Shown here one piece after another: positions 42,632-54,500 of a DNA stretch of 64,000 nucleotides; the stretch's first letter is position 1, and each line of letters begins with the position of its first letter. The notes below the pieces were generated by a model that saw nothing but the letters and a program-made list of their open reading frames with translations, had not been told where the DNA came from and did no database searches. The DNA lies in contig CM077828.1 of NCBI GenBank assembly GCA_039720395.1, positions 21,804,717-21,868,716 on the forward strand, written 5' to 3'. The DNA comes from Liquidambar formosana. Taxonomy: Eukaryota > Streptophyta > Magnoliopsida > Saxifragales > Altingiaceae. The translations under genes and the position numbers were made by a program.

Positions 42632-43972
42632 TGATTTCAACTTCTAGGAAATTCTGCTCTAGAGCGGATTAATTGCATTATGGGGGTGTGATCTGAAAAT
42701 TTTGAAGCTGTACTGTGCTTAGTGTACGTGGGAAGAAGTACATTAGTCAATGTATATTTCCAGCACTGCACCAGTCCTCTATTGCATGGGTTCATTTGTG
42801 CGTGTCATACGCAGGTTAGTATCTAATAATTTTGAGTTGTCCAACCCCATTTCTCAGAATTCTGGGACCCCACCCCAATTTGAAGGCTTCAACATTGAAT
42901 CAGTTACCGAAACAACATGGGTTAAATACATGATCTATCAAGTTCTCTTTATGTTGTGCAACAATTTTTGGGGTATAGAGACAGTAAATGATGTTTTCTA
43001 TCAGTAAGAAGGCCGCATATAAGCTTTCGTGCTCCTATAGGATTTGTTCTTTGGTTTGGTTGAAAATTTCCCCCCAGGGCAAATTAAGAATGCAAGTAAT
43101 TGATGCCCTCCCTATTAATTTCAAAATTTTCCACCTACTTTAAAGTTTAAAGTAAACTTATAAAAAAAATTTACAAAAAAATTCGATATATGCCTTCGCC
43201 CGCTGAGGTCAGAATTTTATTTCCAAGCAAGTGGTAGTAAACTCTCTGTGTCTGGGACTAAAACTTGTGAGAAGAAGCATTTTGTACCATTTCAGTCTTT
43301 TGCTTCCCCATTTTTATCTTGAATGGTTTTTTCAGTGTGTACTATTAATTTTTATCTTAATGCCCCATTTCAGCTCTTTGTGTGTTAGAAAGTTTCACAT
43401 CACACATCGATTAAATATTAAATTTAAGATATCTTCATTTATTCCTCCATTATCAAATGTATGAGAATGCAGATGGTTTATGCATAATGAGAGATTAATT
43501 TAATCCTAATGACTTGGAATGTTTCTCGTTTAGCCCCAAAAAAAAAAAAAAAAAAATTTCACCAACCTCTCTACTCGAATTTTTTGAATGTTTTACAGTG
43601 GGCATATTACTTCTTGTCACTCACAGGCTATTCTAATGGTCTTTTACGGGATGCTTGGTATGCCAGTGCCCACAAATTTGATTACAACTATTAAAGGAAC
43701 TAAAATCACATCATCATCAAATAAAAATTTGTGCCTTCATATAATTTTCACTTTTCAGACATAGTTGTCAATTTCGTGAAATGTATCACATATTGGTTTT
43801 TGTATTCTGTATTGATTATTTATGTCATCTCTGGATCATGTGTGCTGTAGGATGATTTTTATTTATTTATTATTATTACTCCATATTATTTTGCTAAGTG
43901 TAATAGGATACGGCCTACGGGGCATAGTCGTCCATGATAAAATACACTTAAAACTAAAGAAATCTTATTTTT

Positions 43973-44202
43973 ATTTGATTTGATTTTTTTTTGGTTGGAC
44001 GGTTAGGGTGTCCGGGCTAGCTTGCGCGCACTTTGACTAATCCCTCTCCGGGAGATCTTAAGGGCGCACTCCCCCACATCGGCCTGGTGCATTCAGGAAT
44101 AAATTCTTGGAGTGCTCCCCAAAGGAGCACAGCGGAGAATGGAACCCAGGATGTCCGAGTTTACGACTCATCCCAAGACCATCTGAGCTAACCCTTTTCG
44201 GT
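43973..44202 (-). mobile_element. tRNA-derived SINE with 13-bp target duplication
   Basis: Minus-strand 5' end GGGTTAGCTCAGATGGTCTT holds a pol III A box (TAGCTCAGATGG, 44179-44190), with a B box GGGTTCCATTC at 44148-44138. It ends in an A-rich tail CCAAAAAAAAATCAAATC. The duplication AAATCTTATTTTT is exact (43960-43972 and 44203-44215). The empty site is preserved at about 5657-5675 in R1 (AAATCTCACTTTTACATTTG). Confidence 0.88.
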
Positions 44203-44246
44203 AAATCTTATTTTTTACATTTGCCATGGGACGGCAGAATTTTTTG

Positions 44247-44880
44247 GAATCTTTTTCTTTAATAAGCAAATTCATTAATGAAAATCAAGAAAGTGCATTG
44301 CGTTCCATCCCCTTTAACCTTATCCGCAAAAAGAACAGACTCCGGAAGCAAGGTGATTGGGATAGAACCAAAGCATTTACAAGAAGAAGCCCATTGGGCT
44401 AGAGAATGAACTGCTTTGTTAGCCAGCCTAGGGACCTGCGACCAACCCATATGGGAATAACATCAAGTAGAGCATTGATGTCACAAAACATAGAGCGTAA
44501 TGCCCAATGAGGAGAAAGACTCCGATCCAAAAGCGAGTCCAAAACCAGAGAAGCATCACCCTCAAGCATAAGCATTGAGGAACCAAGTTTGCACACCTTT
44601 ACCAAGCCCAAACATAAGGCTTTCCCTTCTACCAGAAAAGGGTCCAACGGGTCAGAGAGAGCTGTCTACGCATGCAAGTAAGAGCCAGCAGAGTTCCTCA
44701 ACACAAAGCTAGCACCGAAAATGTGGATCGAATGGCCACATCAAAATTAAGTTTCAACCAAGGCTCAAGAAGGGGGCTCCACAAGGGGGGAGGCACAAGC
44801 GCAGCATGAGAAAAGGAGGTGGCAGCAATATGTTCATTAGCAATTTTCTCAATCTGGGAAAGGACCCTTGGATCTACATC
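44247..44880 (-). mobile_element. 5'-truncated LINE, RNase H end
   Basis: The minus strand gives a degenerate RNase H region: VEGKALCLGLVKVCKLGSS, LEGDASLVLDSLL, then VPRLANKAVHSLAQWAS, the conserved R-x2-N-x2-AHxLA helix. Flanks CAGAATTTTTTG (44235-44246) and CAGAATCTCTTG (44881-44892) are a 12-bp duplication with two differences. R1 has a single copy of the site (5692-5703). The 3' end is not poly(A)-rich. Confidence 0.8.
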
Positions 44881-45876
44881 CAGAATCTCTTGTAATCAAG
44901 GGGGCTAGTAGTACTTTTCAGCTTTGTAAAGGCAATTTTCACCCTCCATCAGCTTTGGTAGTAACATTTGATTGCCTTCAATTTGGTAGTAACATTATTT
45001 CAGGTGCTGTAGGATGATTTTTATTTATTATTTAATATCATTATTATTTTGCTATGGAAGTGTCGTAGGATAAGGGTATATCATAAAATACACTTAAAAC
45101 TAAAGGAATCTTATTCTTACATTTGCCATGGGACGGCAGAATTTCTTGTTATCAGTTTGTATTGGTGTCTGTTTCTGCTTTTGTTTCCCTAGTTCCTAGT
45201 ACGTTTCTATTAGCGACTCCTCCTGGGTGTATTTCAATTTTTTAACTCCCTCCATCCCATTTTATTTTATCATCTTTTTATTTTTGAATGTTTCAAAATA
45301 TTTGATCACTCTCAAAAATTAGAAATTCAAATTTTACTTGTAATTGGATTAACATGAAAAGGCCTTTTACGCTATAAAGCACATTACGCCAAAACAAACA
45401 GAACCTCAAACTTCTATGAGGTAAAGTGTAATTTAGTCCACTTAAAATCGTGACTACGACAATTATCAGTGGGTAGTTTGAATATAAGATTAGAATGATT
45501 ACTATGACACTTTACTTTCAAGACTTTAAATTTCCTCTATTTTTTTTCCTGCCTTCGGATAGAAAAATGAATTCAATACCAATCTCTTTCATCATTTACC
45601 GAACATCATCCCATAAAATAGTCAATACTCATGATCCTAGGTAAAAAATTAGAATCCCAAATAAGCTGTCATTTCAGTTGATTACCAAACGAACCAAAAG
45701 GAGGACAAATGCTGCAGCGAATGATATAAACTAGTCTGCACTAGTAAGGATAAAGCAGATTCCACACTGCCACAACAAAATGTCTTTGATTCCATGAAAT
45801 TTATGTCAAATGATAAGAATCAAACAACTAGTTTAATTTTTCAGAGAGGCTCTATTATTATTATTATTATTATTTT

Positions 45877-46795
45877 GGTAAAAAGGATTGCATTAAAAAA
45901 ACCTAAATAGTACGATTACAACTCATAGTTCTTGGGAAGGAAACTCCCATACAATCAGCTTGGAGTTTCTTCAAAATGCAAAAGGGAGAAGCATCATAAC
46001 CCAAAAAAGGAGCATTAAGTTTGCTGCCTTGTTTTGCCAAAGTATCCACCCATTGGTTAGCTTCACAATACGCGCGCTTGACTTGGTGGTCCGAAAAGCT
46101 GGTGAGGAGCCACCTGTAGTCAGACATAACAGCCCCATAGGGGTGAGCTTCAGTATGATTTTGATTGACCACCTGAATGGCTACTTGAGCATCAATTTCA
46201 ACCTCAAGTTTGGTAATTCCCAAATCAAAGGCCAGTGTTAGACCATCACGTAGGAACCATATTTCAGCTAGAATGTTTGTCCCATGGCCCATGCTCCTAG
46301 AGAAGCCCGTCATCCAGTGACCTTCGGCATTACGAATAAGACCACCCGCCCCTGCAGGGCCAGGATTTCCAAAAGCAGAACCTCTGCATTGAGCTTGTAC
46401 CATCCATCGTCAGGTGGGTTCCACTTCACAAATATAGTACAACTGTGGGGCACGGGGAGGTGATCCCCGCAAGAAAGAAGAATTCCTTGGCTTGTTCAAC
46501 ACTTGTTTGGGCAACAGAGGAGGGGGTAGATGCTATGGAATTAAAAACCACATCATTACGGCTTTTCCATAGTGGAGAGCAGGTGAAGTTAAAGAGGATA
46601 TTCCAAGGAATATTAAGACAATAAATGGTATGATTAGAAGCGTTGGATTTGAGCCACAAGTGGGTTGAAATAAGCTGTAATATAGTTGGTGCCTTGGTGG
46701 GCAATAGAAACAGGCCCACACATGATGTAGACCAACCCATAGTGAATGTGGGAATGGAGTGTATGGTTCTCGGGATATTTCATAAGGCCCGGTTA
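45877..46795 (-). mobile_element. 5'-truncated LINE with (TAA)n tail
   Basis: Two overlapping frames: 46740-46426 (a zf-RVT to RNase H linker, with LWKSRNDVVFNS and a tail SVEQAKEFF) and 46403-45903, an RNase H domain (GSAFGNPGPAGAGGLIRNAE, AEIWFLRDGLTLAFDLG, VEIDAQVAIQVVNQN, REANQW-like VKRAYCEANQWVDTLAKQG). The tail on the minus strand ends in a (TAA)n microsatellite (45852-45876). One of the longer uninterrupted RNase H copies here; no RT remains. Confidence 0.8.
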
Positions 46796-47108
46796 GTATT
46801 TTTTTTTTTTTTTTTGGGGGTGCTACAATTATGGTACCAAAACCATCAAAATGCAGTCAAAATCATATGATGTAGACCAACCCATACTAAATGTGCGCTT
46901 ACAAATATATTGATAGAACTGCAAAAAATTGTGCTCGGACAATATGAATTACTGGGACTAAAAAAAGGTTTACCTTTCTTTCGTGGGATATTGAATGTGC
47001 TACACGTAGTGGTGATTATGGGTGTAAAATTGGCCCATCGACTCATGGCCCATCCTAGTCCAACCTGGAAAATTAGGTTAAGCCTAGCATGGAGCTCGTT
47101 TAGGTCCC

Positions 47109-47508
47109 GGGAACGGCTATTGCTACCCCCCATTTTTATCACCCCACCCCTCATCTTTTAGGTTTTTAAGGTTTTATACAAAATATAAAAGGTTTTTATG
47201 GAAAACCTGCCGTGGGTTCTACTAGAAAACATCATTTTGAACAACTTTGTAAAAAAAAGTTTTTCCTAAATCTATCGTTTAAATATACTTTTTACCCATT
47301 TATAACTTTTATTTCATTTTTTGCCAAAAAGTCTATCTAAACGATAAATTTTGTAAAAACTTTTTTCTGCAAAGTTGTTCAAAATGACGTTTTCTAGTGG
47401 ACCAAGTAACTAGTTTTTGTAAAAACCTTTTATATTTTTCATGAAATCTTAAAAACTAAAAGAAAAGGGGTGGGGTGATAAAAATGGGGGGTTGCAATAG
47501 CCGTTCCC
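47109..47508. mobile_element. Foldback MULE-type MITE, copy 2
   Basis: Perfect 9-bp duplication TTAGGTCCC (47100-47108 and 47509-47517). The ends GGGAACGGCTATTGCTACCC and (inverted) GGGAACGGCTATTGCAACCC are near-identical. The arms pair almost throughout (ACTAGAAAACATCATTTTG against CAAAATGACGTTTTCTAGT), leaving a short centre. Transcription would give a long hairpin. Confidence 0.9.
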
Positions 47509-47582
47509 TTAGGTCCCATCTAGCCCTAACCCAACCTTAAACCTAAACGGGCTCCGGCCTGGGCTTAGCCCAATTTTTTCAA

Positions 47583-48065
47583 GGGAACGGCTATTGCAAC
47601 CCCCCAAAGGGTTAAGTTGCCCCCCAAATTTTTTAAAGAGAAAAATGATGCTGCAAAATGACCAAAAAGGGCCTTATGCAACCCACCCCTCTCCGGCACC
47701 CTTCTCCGGCGCCCACCCCACCGGCGACATTTTCCGGCGACACCTTCCTCCCCTTCCCTCTTCTTCTCTTCTTCTCTTCTTCTTTTTTTTTCTTTTCTTT
47801 TCCTTCCCAGAACCCATCTCCTGCACCCCACCCCCCCTCGTCGGCAGCCCACCCCTCTCCCGTACCCCCCCTCGTCGGCAGCTCACCCCTCTCCCATACC
47901 TTCCTCTTCTTCCCTCTTCTTCTCTTCTTCTCTTCCCTTTTTTTTTTTTTTTTTTCTTTTCCTTCACAGAACCCCTCTCCCGCACCCCCCCTCGTCGGCA
48001 GCCCTCCTCCCCGTCGTCGGGAAAAATGGAGGAATACACAGATCTGACCACAGAGAGGGAAAAGG

Positions 48066-48096
<31 letters not shown>

Positions 48097-48462
48097 AGAA
48101 GAAGAGGGAAGAGGAAGAACTCCCATCGCCCACACCCCACCCCACCCCACCCCACCACCGGAAAAAATGGAGGTTTTGACAAAAAAAACCTCCCCCCACA
48201 GATCTGACCAGCAGAGGAAGGAAAGAAAAAAAAAAGAAGAAGAAGAAGAAAGAAGAGGAGAAGGAGAGAGAAGAGGAGAACCTTCGTCGCCGTGTTCTCG
48301 TCGCCGTTCTCCCGTGGGGGGGGGGAGTGGGGTGGGTGAGGGTTAGGGTTATTTAGAAGAGGGGTGTTTTAGTCTTTTAAAGGGGTGGGTATATATATTT
48401 GGGGGGTGGGGATATCAGCTGGGGGCAACTTAACCCTTTGAGGGGTTGCAATAGCCGTTCCC
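47583..48462. mobile_element. MULE-type element, 880 bp, with pyrimidine/purine-biased interior
   Basis: Perfect 9-bp duplication TTTTTTCAA (47574-47582 and 48463-48471). The ends GGGAACGGCTATTGCAACCC are the same as the 400-bp element 75 bases upstream, and inner GGGTTAAGTTGCCCCC is inverted on the right. The interior holds repeats of CCCCCTCGTCGGCAGC, long CTTCTTCT tracts (47755-47945) and an A-run with GAAGAAGA tracts (48059-48260). Open frames on both strands (47594-48346 plus; 48199-47633 minus) are low-complexity and mirror one another; neither is convincing as a gene. Confidence 0.88.
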
Positions 48463-48519
48463 TTTTTTCAAGCTGAACTAAGGCAGGGCATGGGCTGATG
48501 GGCCAATTTTATACCCTTA

Positions 48520-48547
48520 GGTTTAAGGTTTAAGGTTTAAGGTTTAA
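48520..48547. repeat. Four GGTTTAA heptamers
   Basis: Four head-to-tail GGTTTAA units, one base away from the plant telomere repeat (TTTAGGG, GGTTTAG phase). Degenerate units continue to about 48580. Confidence 0.6.
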
Positions 48548-48579
48548 AGTCTAAAGATTAGGGGTTAAAGTGTAGGTGT

Positions 48580-50009
48580 TAGGTACTTTCAGAAATAGCT
48601 ATCCAACTTAAAATTCATGAACATTGAAGAAAATATTTGATGATGCTATACAATTTATTGGGGATCCTTCCATATCCATTTTGATTTCTCTTCTTTGCAA
48701 GCATTTTTTTATATCTGGAAATTGGCATACGCAATGAAAATGTCTAATTCAAATGGTATAAAAAATTAAAATTGGATTCACTTATTATGCTATGCAAAAG
48801 GAGATGGAGAGATTTCATTTCCATGGGAATCAGATCTCTAGGTCAATTGAAGACCTCAATCTATACCAATTATTTTCATATTTCCACAATTAACAACTCA
48901 AAAATATCCTAACTCATCACTCGTATAAGCAAAGTGACAAATAAAGCAACCCGAGACATACAGGGGTTAGGTTCTTTGGGAAATAATGATCCATAATAAA
49001 ATTGATGCACCTGGGGATGGTTCAATATCAAAACTTATCTAAGATATGGTCGTAGCCTCATAGGGAAGGGGGTGGGGGATTGGGTTGATGTTTATTTACA
49101 TGGGAATGGTTCACTATACAAAGTAATGTAGCCTTAATTCCTTTGAATCATTCCCGACTTTAAGATGGTCAAATAGAGGCCACAATGAAGGTAATGTAAT
49201 CCAATGGGAAGTAGTAACACCTTCCAACAGACACATAATGTAGGCTTGTTCTGGCCATGGAAGGTAGGGACACTTCCAAACCTTCCCATAATGTGGGCCT
49301 GCGATGTCAAACAGATCATCTTAGCCACCACCTATGTGGATCCCAAAATATCATTCATACAAAGCAATATAAGCTGTAATTCCTTTTCTATAAGTAACAA
49401 TAATCCATAATTATTGGTAGAAATTAAAAGTAAAGCTACATTGATAATTGTTTCACGATCATCTGAGTTCAACACAAACTATTGTCATCTTTGAAACTAA
49501 TAACAAGACTGATGGATCACCCTGGAAGAATGATCTAAAAAACTGCAATTTCAACTGCTACTTTCAGAACTTCTTATTTACATACCATCTCCAAACCTCA
49601 CCAACCCAAGTCATACCTGCAATTTAACAAAAGGTATAGAAGGAGGAAACTTTTAGTTTTGGCAATTAAAAAGTGGTAGTCAAATGATAAAACAACCATC
49701 ACGTAGCCAGCATACTAACTATGAAGGATGCCAATTCACAGGGTGCATATACACAATAAGAGCTTCATATAGTTTGAGCCTTCATTTAGAGAAGATGATG
49801 CTGAAACTTAGTTGGCATCTAAATGAGCATCCATCCATGGAAAGTATCTGGAGTTGGAGAAACAAGAAAATTCATTAAAATGCCCATATTGATTTAGTGA
49901 ACAAATGGCCTCCATAGATAGCAGATCGGCAGAGTCTGAAAAGTTTTGATAGATTTTTTTTATCTTAGAGAACATATTGGAGTAGATAAGAAAGTGCATT
50001 TAGGGGGAG
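48580..50009. other. Intergenic or decayed retroelement, no gene recognised
   Basis: No open frame above 70 codons and no motif I recognise. The immediate left flank of 50010 (TTTAGGGGGAG) looks like a Copia polypurine tract, so this stretch may be decayed Copia internal sequence; I could not find RT or integrase motifs. Confidence 0.45.
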
Positions 50010-50246
50010 TGTTAAAAATTAATGCACTTTCCCCTGTTTTGATAGGATTTAAGTGTCTTACCGTTTTCTAGGAAGAGTCTGATCAGTTTTTCAGATTGGT
50101 TCTAGAATTGTCTAATGGGCTTATAAATATATGCTTTGAAATGCAATTTATGTAAGCCTAATGAATTAAAAATCAGTGCTTTCGAGCTCTACAATAGCGA
50201 CTCAACCAAAATACTCTGTTTTTTCCAGAACTAATCTTAACCATAT
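50010..50246 (+). mobile_element. Possible Copia 3' LTR start, interrupted by a MULE
   Basis: TTTAGGGGGAG followed by TGTTAAAAATTAATGC is a typical Copia tract/LTR junction. The LTR contains TTATAAATATATGC near 50120-50135 and is cut by the MULE at 50247. It may resume at 51341 (CTACTTCATC...AACCAACA), but its end is not certain. Confidence 0.45.
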
Positions 50247-51331
50247 GGGTAAATTATAGGAAACTACCCTCAAGTTTGGATCAGATTTCAGTTTGATACC
50301 CTCAAGTTTCAATGTAGTCAATTGAGTACCCAAGTTGTGTATTGACTATAAATTGATAACGGTGTTAACAGAATTTGTAAAAAGATAGTTTTGCCTTGAT
50401 AAATTTTTGAAGCCCAACAGTCGAGTTTCAGGTGCAGTGAAATCCGGTGAAGGCAGCCCTGTCGTCATCGCCATTGAGCTTCAGGTCGAACAAGATCCTA
50501 GAAAAAACAATCGTCCACTTCCGGTGCAACGAGATCCCACGTCAGTTGACTTGCGATTCCAGCGAGATTAACCCAATCTGTTTCCGTCCTGTCGCCGTCA
50601 AAATTTTTACACCATCATTTTCGTTTTCATCGGAATTTCTTGAGGGGTTGTGGGATTTTAACATCGCTTTATAAATGGTCCAAACAAACTGCAAGAGGGG
50701 TTGTGGGTAATGATGGGTTGTTGTTGGCGGTGACGGCTGTGGGTTATGAAGGTTAATTCGAGAATTGGGTTGATTGTGAGAATTAGTGGATTGCCGGTGA
50801 GCAAGGTTTGGGTGGGTGAGAAGGAGGCGCTGGATCTAGGAGTTGGGTGGGTGAATTGGGGAGTGGGTAATCATGATTTCTTTTTTTTTCTTTTTTTTTG
50901 GGTTGGGTGCATTGCGAGGGAGCGTGATTTGGGTGGGTCAGAGGAGCTGGAGAGGCAATGAAACTGGGGGGGGGGGGGGGGGGGGGGGAGTAAGGAATTG
51001 GGGTTATCATTATTTTATTTTTTTGGTTGGATAGCCGGCAACCTTCACCGGAGAAGACAACCAGCAACGCTACTGGTTCATTTTTTTCCCTTCCTGTTTT
51101 TTGGTTTTTCCTCTTTTTTTGTTTTGTGGGGCAAAACAGCCATATTGGTAAGAAATAAAATCATATGCATGTCATGTGCCTCTCCACTGTTTGGTCAACT
51201 AACAGTTGCTTACGGTGGATCCCAATTGAAACACAATTGAAAGTTTGGGTACTCAATTGATGATATTTAAATTTAAGGGTACCAAATTAAAACCTGACCC
51301 AAACTTGAGGGTACTTTTATGTAATTTACCC
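50247..51331. mobile_element. Non-autonomous MULE with GC-rich interior
   Basis: Perfect 9-bp duplication TAACCATAT (50238-50246 and 51332-51340). TIRs of about 90-100 bases: GGGTAAATTATAGG, CTACCCTCAAGTTTGG and the inverted right end GGGTAAATTACAT, GTACCCTCAAGTTTGG. The interior (50400-51000) is richer in GC and CpG than its surroundings and includes CGTCATCGCCATTGAG and CAACGAGATCCCACGTC, suggesting a captured gene piece, but no domain is recognisable. A 23-G run lies at 50966-50988. Confidence 0.88.
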
Positions 51332-51340
51332 TAACCATAT

Positions 51341-51595
51341 CTACTTCATCATTACCTCAAACCAACATTTTTTACATACCCTTAAGGAAGGCATTTCAGT
51401 GACTGAAAGCAAAAACTTAATAAATAAACAACCAATTGAAACACTGCACCTGAAGCCCTAGAACTCAAACCCTAAATCTAAAACTCTATAATGTTATTGA
51501 CAGATCTGATGAAGATGAGTAGGAAGATGTCTAGGAAGAGATGTCAGTGATATAGCAATTTCAAATATAGTAGCTATTATATTTCATATCACAAC
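51341..51595. other. Short stretch between MULE and solo LTR
   Basis: No gene. It includes AACCCTAAATCTAAAACTC and AGGAAGATGTCTAGGAAG, and may contain the rest of the LTR that starts at 50010. Confidence 0.4.
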
Positions 51596-54500
51596 AATGA
51601 ACCCAGAAAAACGGCCTAAGGGATTTGGCAATGTGAAAGACAATAAAAGAAGGAGTTGCCACCTCATTTTTTAAGGAAAATAGGAAAACTATAAAATGTT
51701 TTATTTCCAAAACCTCATGACTCCATTTTAAAAGGAAAAGCAAAGTCTTTAAAATCAGAAAATTGGATTCAGGGACTAAGTTACGATGTGAAAAGGTTCT
51801 AGGTTAAGCCCATAGGAACCCACATTGCCTGAGTTGGTCTCTTAATTTGATTGGGCTAATTTAATGACTTAATCACATGCAAATCAATATCAATCAATAA
51901 AATACAACATGCTAATCAATCACAAATCCATCCTACTCCTCTAACAATCATATGTGATGGATAAATTTATCCTATTCCACTAACAATCACAAACATGAAT
52001 CCATCCTACTCTACTAGCAATCATATGTGATGGACAAAAGAATAAAAAAAAAAAAAGGAAAACCTAAGATACTTAGTATCCTAGGGCGGACTTGAACATC
52101 AACTGAGCGTCTACATACTATGCATAGAAATACATAGATCAAAGTTTACGTAGTTCGAATAGAATATGGTTAAAACCTAATAGAGATTTATAGTAAAAAC
52201 CCTAAGTTTCTTAAAAGATAGAGAATTTGATAAATAAATCAAGTTTGAAGTTAAATAACTTCCAAAAGATAGAAATTAAACTTTAATAAAAAAGACAAAT
52301 TATTTTATAAGGTAACCTCTAGTAATGACCATGTATCCGTATTAAGAAATAACCCTAGAAAAGGAGAAGAGAAAAGATTAGGGAAAAGAGTTAGGGCACT
52401 TTCATACCCTACTTACCTTGTGCAATTTATTCCAAGCAATAGCAAATTTAAGCAATAGCAGTCTTATTTGCAATAAGGCAATTATCATACCTATTTGCAC
52501 CTTTACACGTGCTCAAAACCATGCAAAAAGAATAAAATACTATTCTGGACAGAATCATATTGAGGCTTAAAATCGTTCATTAATCATGTAAATAACAAGA
52601 ATAATGAATAAGTACGTAGAAACCCTAATATAACCCTACATGCAATGACCTAGCTAACATGCATAAAAACCTACCAAAAACCATATTAGCAATCATGAGA
52701 ACATCCAATAATATCAATAAACATAACAACAAAGTCTATTCTAACCAAAAAGATAATATTTTATGTAAAATATGAAAAAAGGCCTTCTTATGGCAAACTT
52801 TCTTAAGCAAAGCAAAACTATCTTAAGATAGTTTCACGTAAAAAAAAAAAACTCATTATGGGGAGGTGCAATCATCATATCCTATGTAAAATATATATCT
52901 TAAAACACAATAGAAGTGATTTCATTCTTAAACACATCACAGAAAGCTCTCATGCAAAACCTTACCTAGCGAAAAGGATAATTATCCTTAAAAAAGGATA
53001 ATATCTCCAAAAACCCTAAAATTCCACTATATGAATGCAAACTTAGCATGAATCAACTATATGTAGCATATATAGAACAACCATGATGAGCAAAAACTCA
53101 AAAAACTAGGCTAAACATGCTGTATGAAACTTGCATGAAATAAGGGTTACAAAAACCTTAGTTTCACAACTATGCATAATAACCCTTGAACCAACTCTAA
53201 AACATACTCAAACTATCATGAATATCATATAGATTAACTGACAGAAGTATTAATTCATAATAATTATCACAGTAAATAGGCTATATGAAACATACATGAT
53301 TTAAAAGGATAAAAAGAATAATGCTTTCAAAACCCTAGTAAATTAAGGATTCTCAAGTATATTAAACCATGAATCATCTTAAAATTATACATATAACATC
53401 ACAAAAGCATTGAATTCAATTAATTTGCAGAGCTACTACATGTATTAGAACTATCATAGAAGAAAAAAGGAGAAGAAGAAGGAGAAAACCTGATTTCGAC
53501 AATTGAAAGTATGGTTTACCTCTTGTAGAACTTCTCTTGCCTTTGAAACAACTATTCTCTTACTTGCTTAGGGTTAGAGAAGCTCTCTTTGATATTCTTT
53601 AACTCACAATCTCGTAGCTCCCTCTCCCTTTAAGTACAAAGTGCACTTATGGCCTCCCAATGTGCTGAATATCATGTTCTTTATATAAGGGACTGACTTA
53701 ATAAACCAATAGCTAAGATTACTTCATTAAATAATGATTATAGGGCTATTAGAGACTCTCTTGGTGCTCAAATAACTCAAAGTTACTCAATCTTAGAAGG
53801 AAACAACTTGGAAGGGTGGAAAAATCCGTCAAAAGAGGAAAGGAGAGGTGAAAACCCACTTGAAGACAGAATCTCTCGAGTAACCGACCAAGCCTTGGTC
53901 GGTTAGCTGCCAAAGCCTGGACGGCTAACCGTCCAGCCTTGGTCGGTCACCCAAGGGACCTCTTCAACTCGCTTCGATTTAGACTTCTAAGCCTTCCAGA
54001 AGTCTTTCAGGGGTTAAATTAAGTTCGATTTTGACAAAATAAAAGTCAAAATGATCGTGGTGTAGTCCCAAGTATACAAACCTAGAGGGGGGTAAATAGG
54101 GTTTATAACCAAATAAAATTCTAATAGGAAAATTAAAATCAAATTATTGTAAGAATAAAGAATATTACAAGTATGCAATAATAAGGAGATATATAGAGAG
54201 AGAATGCAAATGATTTTAACGAGGTTCGGCTCCCCGTCTATGTCCTCGCCTCAAGAGCTTGCTTGAGGATTCAAATCCATTATCTCAATCTTTTTCCAAG
54301 GTGAAGACCAAACCTTTACACAGCCACAAGTGTTCTTCCCCAAACACTTACATAAAGCCCTCTTCAAGAGCTTCAAAGTTGGGGTTTCCACAACTCTTTA
54401 ATATAAGATGATTTAATGATTATTTGTGTACAATAAACTCTCCTTGAGAGTAGATAAACACTGATTTACAAGCTCACTTAGCTAAAGATTGATCACAATG

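Larger units (their letters stand above)
42170..45310. repeat. Dispersed duplication, copy R3, with three retroelement insertions
   Basis: Matches 4630-5945 in segments: 42175-42461, 42632-42700, 43330-43990 and 44881-45310. It is broken by an insertion at 42462-42631, a SINE (43973-44202) and a LINE (44247-44880). Bases 42700-43060 resemble the HRQ1 intron at 62800-63160 and 63835-63890 (TTGTCCAACCCCATTTCT, GAAGGCTTCAACAT). No gene is present. Confidence 0.75.

Noticed and set aside
47594..48346. 250-codon ORF (plus) and 188-codon ORF (minus) in the same place
   Set aside because: Both are translations of CTT/GAA and C-run tracts inside a MULE and mirror one another. No domain or conserved segment.
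49134..49331. 65-codon ORF on the minus strand in 48.6-50.0 kb
   Set aside because: No recognisable motif; composition fits random AT-rich sequence.
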